A stretch of 57,766 nt of DNA, taken from assembly GCF_004745955.1 (NCBI RefSeq), contig NZ_SRLD01000034.1:1-57766 (forward strand), in the 5' to 3' direction. The translations under genes were made by a program, and so were the position numbers. Under the pieces are notes generated by a model. That model made no database searches. It was not told the DNA's origin and was given only the letters and a program-made list of their open reading frames with translations. This stretch comes from Hymenobacter elongatus (lineage in GTDB: Bacteria; Bacteroidota; Bacteroidia; Cytophagales; Hymenobacteraceae). Position 1 is the first letter of the stretch, and each line of letters starts with the position of its first letter. Positions 9,720 to 18,035 of the stretch are shown here, in pieces.

Positions 9720-10415
9720 CTAAAGCAGGTAGTCTAGCACTTCGCGCAAGTCCTGGACGGTGTGAAAATCCAGCCCGGCCAGCTGCTCGGGCTCGACCCG
9801 CTCGAAGATCCAGTTGGCGTGGTAGGGCACGTGCACGGCCCGAAAACCCAGCCGGGCTACCGGAATGATGTCGGATTTGAGCGAGTTGCCGATCATGACG
9901 AAGTATTCGGGCCGGGCGGCGTGGCGGCTGAGCAGGCGCTGGTAAGTTGCCTCGTCCTTCTCACTCACAATTTCGACATGGTCGAACAGGTCGCCCAGGC
10001 CGGAGCGGGCCAGCTTGCTTTCCTGGTCGAGCAGGTCGCCTTTGGTAAGCACCAGCAGGCGGTGGCCACGGCGGCGCAATTCGGTGAGAACTTCCACCAC
10101 GCCGGGCAGGGGCTCGATAGGGTAGCGCAGCAGGTCCTTGCCCAGGTCGATAATCTGCTGGATGTCGTGGCCCGTCACGGCGCCGTCGGTGAGCTGGATG
10201 GCAGTTTCAATCATCGAGAGCATAAACGACTTGGCCCCGTAGCCAAAGAGCTGCATGTTGCGGCGCTGCACGGCGTTGAGCTGCTCGGTGAGGTGGGCCG
10301 GCTCGCCGCAGTGGGCTATGATTTCGAGTAGGCGGGCCTCTACCTGGTCGAAGTGCGGCTGGGTGGACCAGAGCGTATCGTCGGCGTCGAAGGCAATGAG
10401 GTGGGCAGCGGGCAT
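9720..10415 (-). CDS. HAD-superfamily hydrolase (putative phosphatase)
   Basis: Cytoplasmic haloacid-dehalogenase-type phosphohydrolase, 231 aa. Motif I is FDADDTLW (nucleophile Asp and acid/base Asp near residues 9-11; note D-A-D instead of the usual DxDxT), motif II is LLVLTKGD, the motif III Lys is in SEKDEATY, and motif IV is MIGNSLKSDIIPA-like. An alpha-helical cap lies at about residues 18-95. The substrate cannot be told from sequence. It is divergent from the CAT-like gene, with 69 nt between starts. Confidence 0.88.
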   Translation of the reverse strand: MPAAHLIAFDADDTLWSTQPHFDQVEARLLEIIAHCGEPAHLTEQLNAVQRRNMQLFGYGAKSFMLSMIETAIQLTDGAVTGHDIQQIIDLGKDLLRYPIEPLPGVVEVLTELRRRGHRLLVLTKGDLLDQESKLARSGLGDLFDHVEIVSEKDEATYQRLLSRHAARPEYFVMIGNSLKSDIIPVARLGFRAVHVPYHANWIFERVEPEQLAGLDFHTVQDLREVLDYLL

Positions 10416-10484
10416 GGCAGAAAATGCAGGATAAAACTGCGTGACAAGCTCGCGCAGGCCGTAAAGTTACCGAACTTGCCGCCC

Positions 10485-11126
10485 ATGAAACAGCGTATCG
10501 ACTTAGCCAGCTGGAACCGGCGCGAGCATTTTGCCTTCTTTTCGGCGTTTGAAGAACCCTTTTTTGGGCTGGTCGCGCCGGTAAACTGCACCGGGGCCCA
10601 GGCCGAAGCCAAGCGGCTTGGGGTGTCGTTTTTTCTGTACTACCTGCACCACGCCGTGCAGGCGGCCAACGAAGTGCCCGAGTTCCGCACCCGCATCGAG
10701 GACGGCCAGGTGTACCGCTACGACCGGGTCCACGCCTCCGCCACCCTCGGCCGCCCCGACCACACGTTTGCCTTTTCCTTCATCGAGCAGCACGACGAGC
10801 TGAGCGGCTTCGTGGCCGCCGCCACGGCCGAAATAGCAGCCGTGCAGGCCAGCTCGGGCCTGCGCCTGGGCCCCACCACCGGCCGCCCCGACGTGCTGCA
10901 TTGTTCAGCTATTCCCTGGGTGCGCTTCACCGGCCTCACTCACGCCCGCAGCTTCAGTCACCCCGATAGTTGCCCCAAGATTTCCTTTAGCCAAACATAT
11001 GAGGAAAACGGCACCACCTGGATGAATGTGGCCGTCAACGTGCACCACGCATTAGCCGACGGCTACCACGTGGGACAGTTTCTACAAGCTTTCGAGCAGC
11101 GGCTAAAAAGAGAAGTGTTGGATTAA
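10485..11126 (+). CDS. Chloramphenicol-acetyltransferase-family protein
   Basis: 213 aa from the ATG at 10485 (MKQRIDLASWNRREHF), the standard monomer length of trimeric type A CAT enzymes; the open frame extends upstream without family similarity. The catalytic signature HHALADGYHVGQF supplies the general-base His, and FSQTYEENGTTWMNVAV is the preceding conserved strand. The N-terminal NRREHFAFF block is typical. Family members acetylate chloramphenicol or other hydroxyl substrates, and many chromosomal Bacteroidota versions have no proven resistance role. I therefore call the fold and reaction type, not resistance. Confidence 0.92.
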   Translation: MKQRIDLASWNRREHFAFFSAFEEPFFGLVAPVNCTGAQAEAKRLGVSFFLYYLHHAVQAANEVPEFRTRIEDGQVYRYDRVHASATLGRPDHTFAFSFIEQHDELSGFVAAATAEIAAVQASSGLRLGPTTGRPDVLHCSAIPWVRFTGLTHARSFSHPDSCPKISFSQTYEENGTTWMNVAVNVHHALADGYHVGQFLQAFEQRLKREVLD

Positions 11127-11261
11127 ATGATGATTTGGGCTTAGTGGGGATACTCCAAAAGCTGCCGCGTCTATTCGCAGGCTACCACCACGCCCTGGTG
11201 CTGGTCTGGGCCGGAGCTTAGTGCTGCAAGTGGCCCGCCAGAACAGCAACCTGCCGTTTCG

Positions 11262-12542
11262 CTAGCGCACTACCGCGCCCAGCACGTCGAGCAGAGCGCG
11301 GGCTTTGAGCAGGCATTCGTCGTATTCGCGTTGCGGGTCGGAGTCGTAGGTGATGGCCGACCCGACCTGGAAGCTGAGGTAGCCGGTGCCGGCGTGGTAT
11401 TGTAGGCTGCGAATGACCACGTTGAAATCAAAGTCGCCACCGGGCCACACGTAGCCAATGCTGCCGCTGTAGAGGCCCCGTCGGGTGCGCTCGTAGTGCT
11501 CGATGAGCTGCATGGCCCGGATTTTTGGCGCCCCAGTCATAGAGCCCATGGGAAAGGCGGCGCGCAAAATATCAACCAGGTCACACGCGGGGCGTCGCTG
11601 CGCTTCCACGGTCGAAATCATCTGCCAGACGTGGCGAAACGGGTATAGGCCGAACAGCTCGGGCACCCGCACGGTGCCGGTCTGGGCCACGCGGGCCAGA
11701 TCGTTGCGCACCAAATCGACGATCATCAGATTTTCGGCCCGCTCTTTTTCATCGTTCAGCAACTGGGCGCGCAGTTGCTCATCCTCGGCCGGCGTAGTAC
11801 CCCGCCGGATGGTGCCTTTGATGGGCTGAGATACCAGCTGCGGCCCCTGCTGCTGCAAAAACCGCTCGGGCGAAGCGCACAGTAGGTAGCGGTCCTGCCA
11901 TTTGTAAAACCCCGCAAATGGGGTGGGCGAGGCGGCATTCAGGCGCAAAAACGTGCTGACGGGGTCCAATGCCACTTGCTCGGCATAAAATTCCTGGCAT
12001 AGGTTCAGCTCGTAGACCTCGCCATCAAGAATATTTTCCCGCACGGCCTCCACGGCAGCCAAGTAGTCGGTTTTGGCCAAGCGTGGGTGCATAGCCGCTA
12101 CGGCTGGGGGAGTAGCAGCCGGCACTTCCGTAGCCAGAATAGCTTCCAGCACGCCGGCGGTATAGCCGTGTATTTCTACGCTATTGTCGTGCCAGTGTAG
12201 CCAGGTTTGTGGCACGAAGAAATGCAGGGCCGGCCATTGCAGGCCGTCGAAATGGTCGCTGTGCAGGTCTTCGATTTCATTCTTGACGTCGTAGGTAAGA
12301 AACCCGCAGCGCGGGCCGGGGCTAGGCAGCGCCAGCCACCGACGCAACTCTTCCAGGGACGAAGGCGAAACGTCGCCGGCATCGGAGAGGGCCAGGAGCC
12401 GGGTGAAAGGGCCACGGGGGTACTCCAGCTCGTTCGATTCGTAGTAGGCACACAAGCGGAAGCGCGCGGCCCAGTGCAGGGCCTTTGCCCGAAATACACT
12501 GGCAGAAACGGGCAAAGCGGCAAGAGCGAGCTGAACGGACAA
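11262..12542 (-). CDS. pabB: Aminodeoxychorismate synthase component I (PabB-like)
   Basis: Chorismate-using enzyme that, with a glutamine amidotransferase, makes 4-amino-4-deoxychorismate for folate synthesis. It is 426 aa. The C-terminal chorismate-binding domain shows YELNLCQEF, SPERFL, the PIKGTIRRG motif (the Lys that distinguishes PabB from anthranilate synthase, which has Ala), DLVRNDLARV, and FPMGSMTGAPKIRAM. The start appears to be TTG, since no in-frame ATG is close. A TAnnTTTG element lies 43 nt upstream. No amidotransferase (pabA/trpG) or lyase (pabC) is in the window. Confidence 0.9.
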   Translation of the reverse strand: MSVQLALAALPVSASVFRAKALHWAARFRLCAYYESNELEYPRGPFTRLLALSDAGDVSPSSLEELRRWLALPSPGPRCGFLTYDVKNEIEDLHSDHFDGLQWPALHFFVPQTWLHWHDNSVEIHGYTAGVLEAILATEVPAATPPAVAAMHPRLAKTDYLAAVEAVRENILDGEVYELNLCQEFYAEQVALDPVSTFLRLNAASPTPFAGFYKWQDRYLLCASPERFLQQQGPQLVSQPIKGTIRRGTTPAEDEQLRAQLLNDEKERAENLMIVDLVRNDLARVAQTGTVRVPELFGLYPFRHVWQMISTVEAQRRPACDLVDILRAAFPMGSMTGAPKIRAMQLIEHYERTRRGLYSGSIGYVWPGGDFDFNVVIRSLQYHAGTGYLSFQVGSAITYDSDPQREYDECLLKARALLDVLGAVVR

Positions 12543-12585
12543 AGCAGAAGCTAGTGGAAGATGCTGGCAGAAAGGAGCAAGGCTG

Positions 12586-12593
12586 CAAAAGTA
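12586..12593 (-). promoter_or_regulatory. Promoter -7 element of pabB
   Basis: TACTTTTG on the minus strand fits TAnnTTTG. It is 43 nt before the TTG start of pabB and just outside the 3' end of the next minus-strand gene (stop at 12602). Confidence 0.45.
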
Positions 12594-12601
12594 GCCCGCC
12601 G

Positions 12602-14173
12602 CTAGCGAAGCTGCGTGGCGGGCAGACCCGCCAGGGCCACTTTTGCCTTGGCATCCGTGCTATTCTTGTACTCGTGCTTGGGCGAATCCAGGGCTTTCTG
12701 GAAGTAGAGCCGCGCCATATTCAGCTGGCCGTCGGCCTGGCACAAGTAGCCCATTTGCAGCGCCGCCTGCGGCGCGAAGTAGTAAGAGGTTTTGCCGGCC
12801 AGGGCAATGGTGCGGGTATAAAACAGACGGGCCGAGTCGAGGCGGCCGAGGCCATGGTAGGCGCGGGCCCGGCGGTAGGGCTCTTCCAGTCGGTCGCGCA
12901 GCAGGGCCGAAGCCGGCAAGCCGTGCAGCGTGCTCAGGGCTGCCCGGTAGTAGCCGCCGTCAATCTGAAGCCGGGCGCGGGTGAGGGTGCGACTCAACGG
13001 AATCTTGCCTTCGTAGAAACGCTGGGCATAGGCGTCTTCCTCTACTATCGTTCGGCCCCCGGCCGCTATCTGCTGCCGGTAGCTTTCGGCGGTGGCCGTC
13101 TCGCCGCTCAGCCAGGCCGCCAGGTAGAGCTTGAAGGCGGCATCCTTACGGTAGTGGGCGCCCTGGTATTCGCGCAGAAATTGTTGGTTGGCGCGCAACG
13201 AAGCCCCATACTGGCCTTGGTACAACAGCAGGTCGGCGGCCATGTGGTGGAGGTAGGGCACAGACAAGTAGCCCGGGCCCGTGGGGCGGCGGCGGTAGGC
13301 CGCCAGGGCCTGATCGGTATGGTGCAGGCGCTTCTGCATGCTGATGAGCAGGTAGCTGAACAGCAGGTTGTCGGGCTGCTGAGTGGCCAGCTGCTGCGCG
13401 AGTTGGGCCGACTCTTCCGCCTTCTTGTAGTAGGTCTCCTCCACCAGCGCCAGCACGATGCGCGCTTCGGGCTGAAAATCGTGGGGGTGCTGGGCTGCCA
13501 GCCGCAGGTTCTGGAGGCCAGCCGCGACGCTGCCCGGCAGCCCCAGCAACTTGAGAAACCAATGGTAGCCCGCCGGCAGCGAGCCAATCATAAACTGGCA
13601 CATGCCCAGCGTTTTACGGGCCGGCATAAAGTCCGGATAGCGCTTGGCCACGGCTTGCAGCTGCTGGTAGGCCTGGCGTAAACTCCACGCGCCCTGCACC
13701 TCGTGCTGATACGTTACCTGGGCTGCCGCCTGGTGCAGGCGAATCTCGGCGCGCGCATACTCCCGCAGCGGCCCCCGCTCCCCCGACTCGTCCAGAATTG
13801 CCAGCCGCTGGTCCTGGGCCAGCACCACGGCCTCGTAGCGGGCCGCGTTTTGCAGCACCATCAGCTCGGTAAAATCGATGCAGTCGGCAACGAGCAAGGC
13901 CCCGGCGCTGGTCGGAAACCGCTGCAGCTCGTCGCGCAGAATAGCCCGCGCCGGCTCTACGCGCAGCTTAAGCAGCTCGGCGTAGGCCCGGCGCGAGGTA
14001 GCCGAAAGGCTCGTAGCGGCAACGGGCCCCGGCGTACTGCCGGCCGCCTGGGGTGGGGCCGTGCTATCATGCTGGGGCTGGCCGGCAGCACACAGCAGAA
14101 ATGCCGGTAGCAGCCCCAGCAGCGCTAGCCAGGTTCCTGGGAGGATGCGGATGGTGGCTGGAAAGAGCGGCAC
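12602..14173 (-). CDS. TPR-repeat protein with N-terminal signal/anchor
   Basis: 523 aa, probably starting at GTG (reads MPLFPATIRILPGTW). Residues 8-31 form a hydrophobic signal peptide or membrane anchor (LALLGLLPAFLLCAAG), followed by a Pro/Thr/Ala-rich linker. The remainder is helical repeats of the TPR/Sel1 type, clearest near the C-terminus (APQAALQMGYLCQADGQLNM, ARLYFQKALDSP). It probably acts in the periplasm or at the membrane as a scaffold. Such solitary TPR proteins are frequent in Cytophagales, and I cannot infer a partner. It follows the zinc-ribbon gene beyond a terminator. Confidence 0.85.
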   Translation of the reverse strand: MPLFPATIRILPGTWLALLGLLPAFLLCAAGQPQHDSTAPPQAAGSTPGPVAATSLSATSRRAYAELLKLRVEPARAILRDELQRFPTSAGALLVADCIDFTELMVLQNAARYEAVVLAQDQRLAILDESGERGPLREYARAEIRLHQAAAQVTYQHEVQGAWSLRQAYQQLQAVAKRYPDFMPARKTLGMCQFMIGSLPAGYHWFLKLLGLPGSVAAGLQNLRLAAQHPHDFQPEARIVLALVEETYYKKAEESAQLAQQLATQQPDNLLFSYLLISMQKRLHHTDQALAAYRRRPTGPGYLSVPYLHHMAADLLLYQGQYGASLRANQQFLREYQGAHYRKDAAFKLYLAAWLSGETATAESYRQQIAAGGRTIVEEDAYAQRFYEGKIPLSRTLTRARLQIDGGYYRAALSTLHGLPASALLRDRLEEPYRRARAYHGLGRLDSARLFYTRTIALAGKTSYYFAPQAALQMGYLCQADGQLNMARLYFQKALDSPKHEYKNSTDAKAKVALAGLPATQLR

Positions 14174-14190
14174 GCGAGGAAGGGAGCAAT

Positions 14191-14224
14191 AAAAAAGGAA
14201 CGACTGAGAGGCCGTTCCTTTTTT
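14191..14224. terminator. Bidirectional-looking terminator
   Basis: A perfect 12-bp stem (14191-14202 with 14213-14224), led by A6 and closed by T6, around a 10-nt loop. In context it terminates the NIF3/zinc-ribbon pair on the minus strand, 31 nt past the stop. Confidence 0.9.
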
Positions 14225-14254
14225 GGTTTACGTTCGAAGAACGAAGCGTTGTAC

Positions 14255-15007
14255 TTAAACGACGGGCTTCACGTCTACGTCGGCCAGCACCCGGCCGCAG
14301 TGCTCACACACGATAATTTTCTTGTGCGAGATGATATCGGCCTGGCGCTGGGGCGGTACGGTGTTGAAGCAGCCGCCGCAAGCGTCGCGCTTCACCATTA
14401 CCACGGCCAACCCGTTGCGCACGTTGCCCCGGATGCGGGTGTAGGCCGTCAGCAAGCGGTCTTCGATGGGCTTCAGAGCACCTTCGCGCTCGTCGAGCAG
14501 CTTTTGCTCATCGGCTTCGCTTTCGCCCACGATGGTTTGCAGCTCGGTATTTTTGTTGGTCAGGTCCTTCTTGCGCTCTTCCAGGCGCTGCTTGGTGCCG
14601 GCAATGTCGGTGTTCTTTACCTCAATCTGGTACTGACCTTCCTTGATTTTCTTTTCGGAAATCTGGATTTCCAGGCGCTGCAGCTCGATTTCCTTGGCAA
14701 TAGCCTCGTACTCGCGGTTGTTGCGCACGTTCTGCTGCTGGTCCTCATACTTCTTGATGAGGCCGTCGGCATCTTTCGCGTTTTGCTTGCGCTGCTTGAT
14801 CTGGTCGTTCAGTGACTGAATTTCCTCATCAAACTTATGTACACGCACCTCATAGCCGGCAATTTCGTCTTCCAGGTCGCGCACTTCTTCGGGCAAGTCG
14901 CCGCGGACGCGCCGGATTTCGTCAAGCTGCGAGTCGAGGCGCTGCAGGTTCAGAAGGGCTTCCAGCTTACTGGCGACGGTGGTTTCCGTGGAAGGGTTAG
15001 AAATCAT
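14255..15007 (-). CDS. Coiled-coil protein with C4 zinc ribbon
   Basis: 250 aa from the ATG at 15007 (MISNPSTETTVASKL). A long antiparallel coiled coil (about residues 10-170, rich in Lys/Glu/Gln) is followed by a C-terminal zinc ribbon with CGGCF and CEHCGRVL supplying four cysteines. This is the DUF164/CT398-type family, universally conserved in several phyla and often next to NIF3. Proposed roles include RNA-polymerase or flagellar/type-III associated functions in other bacteria, but none is established here. It overlaps the NIF3 gene by 11 nt, so the two are translated together. Confidence 0.9.
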   Translation of the reverse strand: MISNPSTETTVASKLEALLNLQRLDSQLDEIRRVRGDLPEEVRDLEDEIAGYEVRVHKFDEEIQSLNDQIKQRKQNAKDADGLIKKYEDQQQNVRNNREYEAIAKEIELQRLEIQISEKKIKEGQYQIEVKNTDIAGTKQRLEERKKDLTNKNTELQTIVGESEADEQKLLDEREGALKPIEDRLLTAYTRIRGNVRNGLAVVMVKRDACGGCFNTVPPQRQADIISHKKIIVCEHCGRVLADVDVKPVV

Positions 15008-16097
15008 AACGGACAGGGTTGGTGAAAGTCTCAGCAATTAAGACCGCAAAAGTACTTTTAAAGTTGGCGGCAAGCAAATCCCGGAAGATTTCCCCGGTAA
15101 ATTGCTCACTTTCAAAATGGCCCACGTCGCAGAGCAGCAGCTGGCCCTCGGCCCCGAAGTACTCGTGGTATTTTAAGTCGCCCGTGACGTACGCGTCGGC
15201 CCCGGCCCGACGGGCATTCCCGATCAGAAAGCTGCCCGCCCCGCCGCACAGCGCTACCGTCTTGATAGGCCGCGCAAACGCCGTGTGCTTCACGACGGGC
15301 ACCTGCAACACCGTGCGCAGGTGCTGCCGGAATTCGGCTGGCGACAGTGCTTCGGGCAATTCGCCCAGCATACCGGCTCCCACATCCTGGTGCGTGTTTT
15401 CCAGCTTCACCAGCTCGTAGGCAACTTCTTCGTAGGGGTGAGCCGCCCGCAACGCCCGCAGCGCCGCCTGGTGCAGATGCAGGGGCAGCAATACTTCGAC
15501 GCGCTCTTCCCGCACGCTTTCGGGCTGCCCGCGCCGCCCGATAAACGGCGCAGTGCCCGCGCCGGGCGTAAAGGTGCCGGTACCTTCTACCCGGAAGCTG
15601 CACTCGGAATAGTCGCCCACTTGGCCCGCGCCCGCCTGGTAGAGTGCCTGTAGCACGGCCTCGACGTGCGTAGTCGGGACGTAGGTGATGAGCTTGCCCA
15701 GCGTGCCGCTCTGGGGAGCCAGAATGCGCAGATTCGTTAGCCCCAGCTTTTCGGCCAGCTTGCGGTTTACGCCCGGTAGCACGTTGTCGAGGTTGGTGTG
15801 GGCGGCGTAGATGGCCACATCGTGCTTAATGGCTTTTATCAGGGTTTGCTCGACTTCGGTGGCCCCGGTGAGGCGCTTGAGCGGCCGAAAAACCACCGGG
15901 TGGTGGGCTACCACCACGTTGCAGCCCCGGGCCAGCGCCTCGTCGATTACCGCCGGGGTGCAGTCCAGGGCAATGAGTACGCCGGTGACGTCGGCTTGCG
16001 GGTCGCCGCACTGCAGGCCGGCATTGTCGTAGGATTCCTGGTAGGCGAGGGGGGCGACTTTTTCAAGAACGCGGGCAAGGTCGGCAACGGTCGGCAT
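14997..16097 (-). CDS. NIF3-like dinuclear metal-centre hexameric protein
   Basis: 366 aa, the long form with an internal PII-like insert domain (about residues 130-240, with YVPTTHVEAVLQALYQAGAG). Metal ligands are visible in VVAHHPVVFRP (two His), AAHTNLDN and, at the C-terminus, CDVGHFESEQF. The family is often labelled GTP cyclohydrolase I type 2, but its physiological reaction is not settled, so I keep the structural name. Its promoter -7 element ends five bases before the ATG, so the mRNA may be leaderless. Confidence 0.93.
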   Translation of the reverse strand: MPTVADLARVLEKVAPLAYQESYDNAGLQCGDPQADVTGVLIALDCTPAVIDEALARGCNVVVAHHPVVFRPLKRLTGATEVEQTLIKAIKHDVAIYAAHTNLDNVLPGVNRKLAEKLGLTNLRILAPQSGTLGKLITYVPTTHVEAVLQALYQAGAGQVGDYSECSFRVEGTGTFTPGAGTAPFIGRRGQPESVREERVEVLLPLHLHQAALRALRAAHPYEEVAYELVKLENTHQDVGAGMLGELPEALSPAEFRQHLRTVLQVPVVKHTAFARPIKTVALCGGAGSFLIGNARRAGADAYVTGDLKYHEYFGAEGQLLLCDVGHFESEQFTGEIFRDLLAANFKSTFAVLIAETFTNPVRYDF

Positions 16098-16101
16098 GGG
16101 G

Positions 16102-16109
16102 CAAAGATA
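16102..16109 (-). promoter_or_regulatory. Promoter -7 element abutting NIF3 start
   Basis: TATCTTTG on the minus strand (TAnnTTTG) ends only four bases from the start ATG at 16095-16097. Transcription from it would begin at or very near the A of ATG. Confidence 0.5.
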
Positions 16110-16118
16110 CAGGTCTGG

Positions 16119-16817
16119 TTAGTGCGCGGCCATGGTAGTAGCCCGGCACTCATTCAGGACCGCCACGTAGCGGGCCACGTGCTGCGGCAGCTCGCGCTGC
16201 TTGTACTGCATCAGGTAGCGCGGATGATCGAGCACGTGAATCTGGCCGAATAGTCCCAGCTCCGCGTTCAGCCGCAGCAGATGCTGGCCGTTGCGGCGGC
16301 CCAGGCACACGGCGGTGTGCTGCGCCAGGCCTACTTCCAGCACCTGCCGCCGCAGCGAAAGCCGGATATCGGGCTCCAGGGCTTTGGTCAGGTCCGGCGA
16401 ATCATAGTAGTTATAGTTGCGGCCGTGGCGCAGCAGCACCAGCGGATAGAGGGAGCCCAGAAAGAAATCCTGGTAAAACACCGCCGGACCACCCATGGCC
16501 GCTACGACTTCATACACGAACCGGCTCGACAGCTCCCGGTGGCGCGGCAGCTCGTTGGCAATGCCGCAGTTGTCGGCCAGCGCCACGGGGTCGGTGAAGG
16601 CCACACCGGTGCGGCCGTTGCCAAGCCGGCCCGGATTGATGCCCAACAGCGCGATTCGCGGCCGGTTGTCCTGATAGTAGTGCTGCGTGAAGCGCGTGAG
16701 TAGTGCCAGCGGTGTGGCTTCCTGGTACGGGCTCAGCGCCACGGCCTCATCGGGAAGCGCCTGGGGCAGCGGAAACGTAGTAAGAAAATGGAGCAGGCGG
16801 GTGGCGAAGGTGGACAT
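16119..16817 (-). CDS. SMUG2-type uracil-DNA glycosylase family protein
   Basis: 232 aa from the ATG at 16817 (MSTFATRLLHFL); the open frame extends further but has no family likeness. The fold signature is IALLGINPGRLGNGRTGVAF, the active-site loop of the uracil-DNA-glycosylase superfamily in SMUG form (G-I-N-P-G), with a C-terminal HPRYLMQYK loop holding the conserved His-Pro that inserts into DNA. Its expected role is removal of uracil or oxidised pyrimidines in base-excision repair. It is divergently arranged with lpxK. Confidence 0.87.
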   Translation of the reverse strand: MSTFATRLLHFLTTFPLPQALPDEAVALSPYQEATPLALLTRFTQHYYQDNRPRIALLGINPGRLGNGRTGVAFTDPVALADNCGIANELPRHRELSSRFVYEVVAAMGGPAVFYQDFFLGSLYPLVLLRHGRNYNYYDSPDLTKALEPDIRLSLRRQVLEVGLAQHTAVCLGRRNGQHLLRLNAELGLFGQIHVLDHPRYLMQYKQRELPQHVARYVAVLNECRATTMAAH

Positions 16818-16945
16818 AGCGGGCAAGGTAGCGCCCTGGCATACGCAAGCGCCCGGCGCGTGGCAACTGTTCCGGAAAATGAACAAGGACACAGCAGAAC
16901 CGCTGGCCGCCGGGGGCTTTGTTTCGCGCCTTGCGTAAGTAGGCG

Positions 16946-16953
16946 TACTTTTG
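16946..16953 (+). promoter_or_regulatory. Promoter -7 element of lpxK
   Basis: TACTTTTG fits TAnnTTTG and lies 26 nt upstream of the lpxK ATG. A TTTG at 16918-16921 could be the -33 element, but the 24-nt spacing is longer than usual. Confidence 0.5.
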
Positions 16954-16979
16954 CGCCTCCGCGTTTCCGCCGCCGCGCT

Positions 16980-18035
16980 ATGCCTCACCCGTTCGCTTTT
17001 CTGCTGCTGCCCTTTGCCTGGCTCTATGCCAGGGTGATGCGCGTGCGCAACTGGCTATACGACAGTGGTATAAAGAAATCAACGGCTTTTGCACGGCCTG
17101 TTATCAGCGTTGGGAACCTGCGGGCGGGCGGCACCGGCAAAACGCCGCACGTGGCCTGGGTGGTGCGGGAGCTGCTGCTGGCCGGGCAGCAGCCCGCTAT
17201 TCTGAGCCGGGGCTATGGCCGTCACACCCAGGGCTATGTAGGGGCTGATGCGGCGGCTACGGCGGGCACCATCGGCGACGAACCCCTGCAGCACTACCAG
17301 GATTTTCAGGGTCGGGTACCGGTGGCAGTCTGCGAAGACCGACGCGTGGGCCTAACGACTCTACTGGGCCAGCAGCCCGCCCCAATGGCTGTGGTGCTGG
17401 ACGATGCCTACCAGCACCGGCGCGTGCGGCCCACCCTGAATATCTTGCTAACGGAGCAGCAGCGACCTTTCTACCAAGACTATGTGCTGCCGGCTGGCCG
17501 GCTCCGGGAAAGCCGCCACGGTGCCGACCGGGCCGATGTGGTTATCGTTACGAAGTGCGCGGCTGAACTTGACGCGGCTGAACAGACGGCTATTACGGCC
17601 CGCATCCGCCGCTACGCCCGCCCGCAGGTGCCGGTGCTGTTTTCGACCTACAGCTATGGCGAGCCGGTATCGATTGGGGGAAAAGAACCGGGTATCGGGG
17701 CCGATATTGTGCTGCTGACAGGCATTGCGCAGCCCGGCCCGCTACGCGACTACCTAACCCAGGCTGGCTACCGCATCGTGCACCATGCCGCTTTTGCCGA
17801 CCACCATCCGTTCAGTGCCGCCGATATTTCGGCCGTTGCCGCGCAATTACGGCCGGGACAGTGCGTTTTGACCACGCAAAAGGATGCTACCCGCTTGCTG
17901 GAGCCTGGGCTCCGGTCGGTAGTTGCCCATTTGCCGATTTTCTATATTCCCATCCAGGTTCAGTTTCTGGCCGATGGAGCCGCCCAGCTGCGGCAGCTAC
18001 TTTCTCCTTTATTTCAGCCCCACGCTGTTGTCTGA
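16980..18035 (+). CDS. lpxK: Tetraacyldisaccharide 4'-kinase LpxK
   Basis: Inner-membrane-associated kinase that phosphorylates the lipid A disaccharide precursor at 4'. 351 aa from the ATG at 16980 (MPHPFAFLLLPFAWLYA), with an N-terminal membrane helix. The P-loop is VGNLRAGGTGKTP, with catalytic and nucleotide residues in LDDAYQHRRVRP and LPAGRLRES. The open frame extends upstream to 16788, but that stretch overlaps the divergent glycosylase gene and lacks family similarity. The downstream porin gene begins at or before its stop codon, suggesting an envelope-biogenesis operon. Confidence 0.96.
   Translation: MPHPFAFLLLPFAWLYARVMRVRNWLYDSGIKKSTAFARPVISVGNLRAGGTGKTPHVAWVVRELLLAGQQPAILSRGYGRHTQGYVGADAAATAGTIGDEPLQHYQDFQGRVPVAVCEDRRVGLTTLLGQQPAPMAVVLDDAYQHRRVRPTLNILLTEQQRPFYQDYVLPAGRLRESRHGADRADVVIVTKCAAELDAAEQTAITARIRRYARPQVPVLFSTYSYGEPVSIGGKEPGIGADIVLLTGIAQPGPLRDYLTQAGYRIVHHAAFADHHPFSAADISAVAAQLRPGQCVLTTQKDATRLLEPGLRSVVAHLPIFYIPIQVQFLADGAAQLRQLLSPLFQPHAVV

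Noticed and set aside
11127..11261. Short coding-like tails between the CAT-like gene and pabB
   Set aside because: Only 20-35 codons, frames differ, and no start; could be debris but not supportable as a gene.
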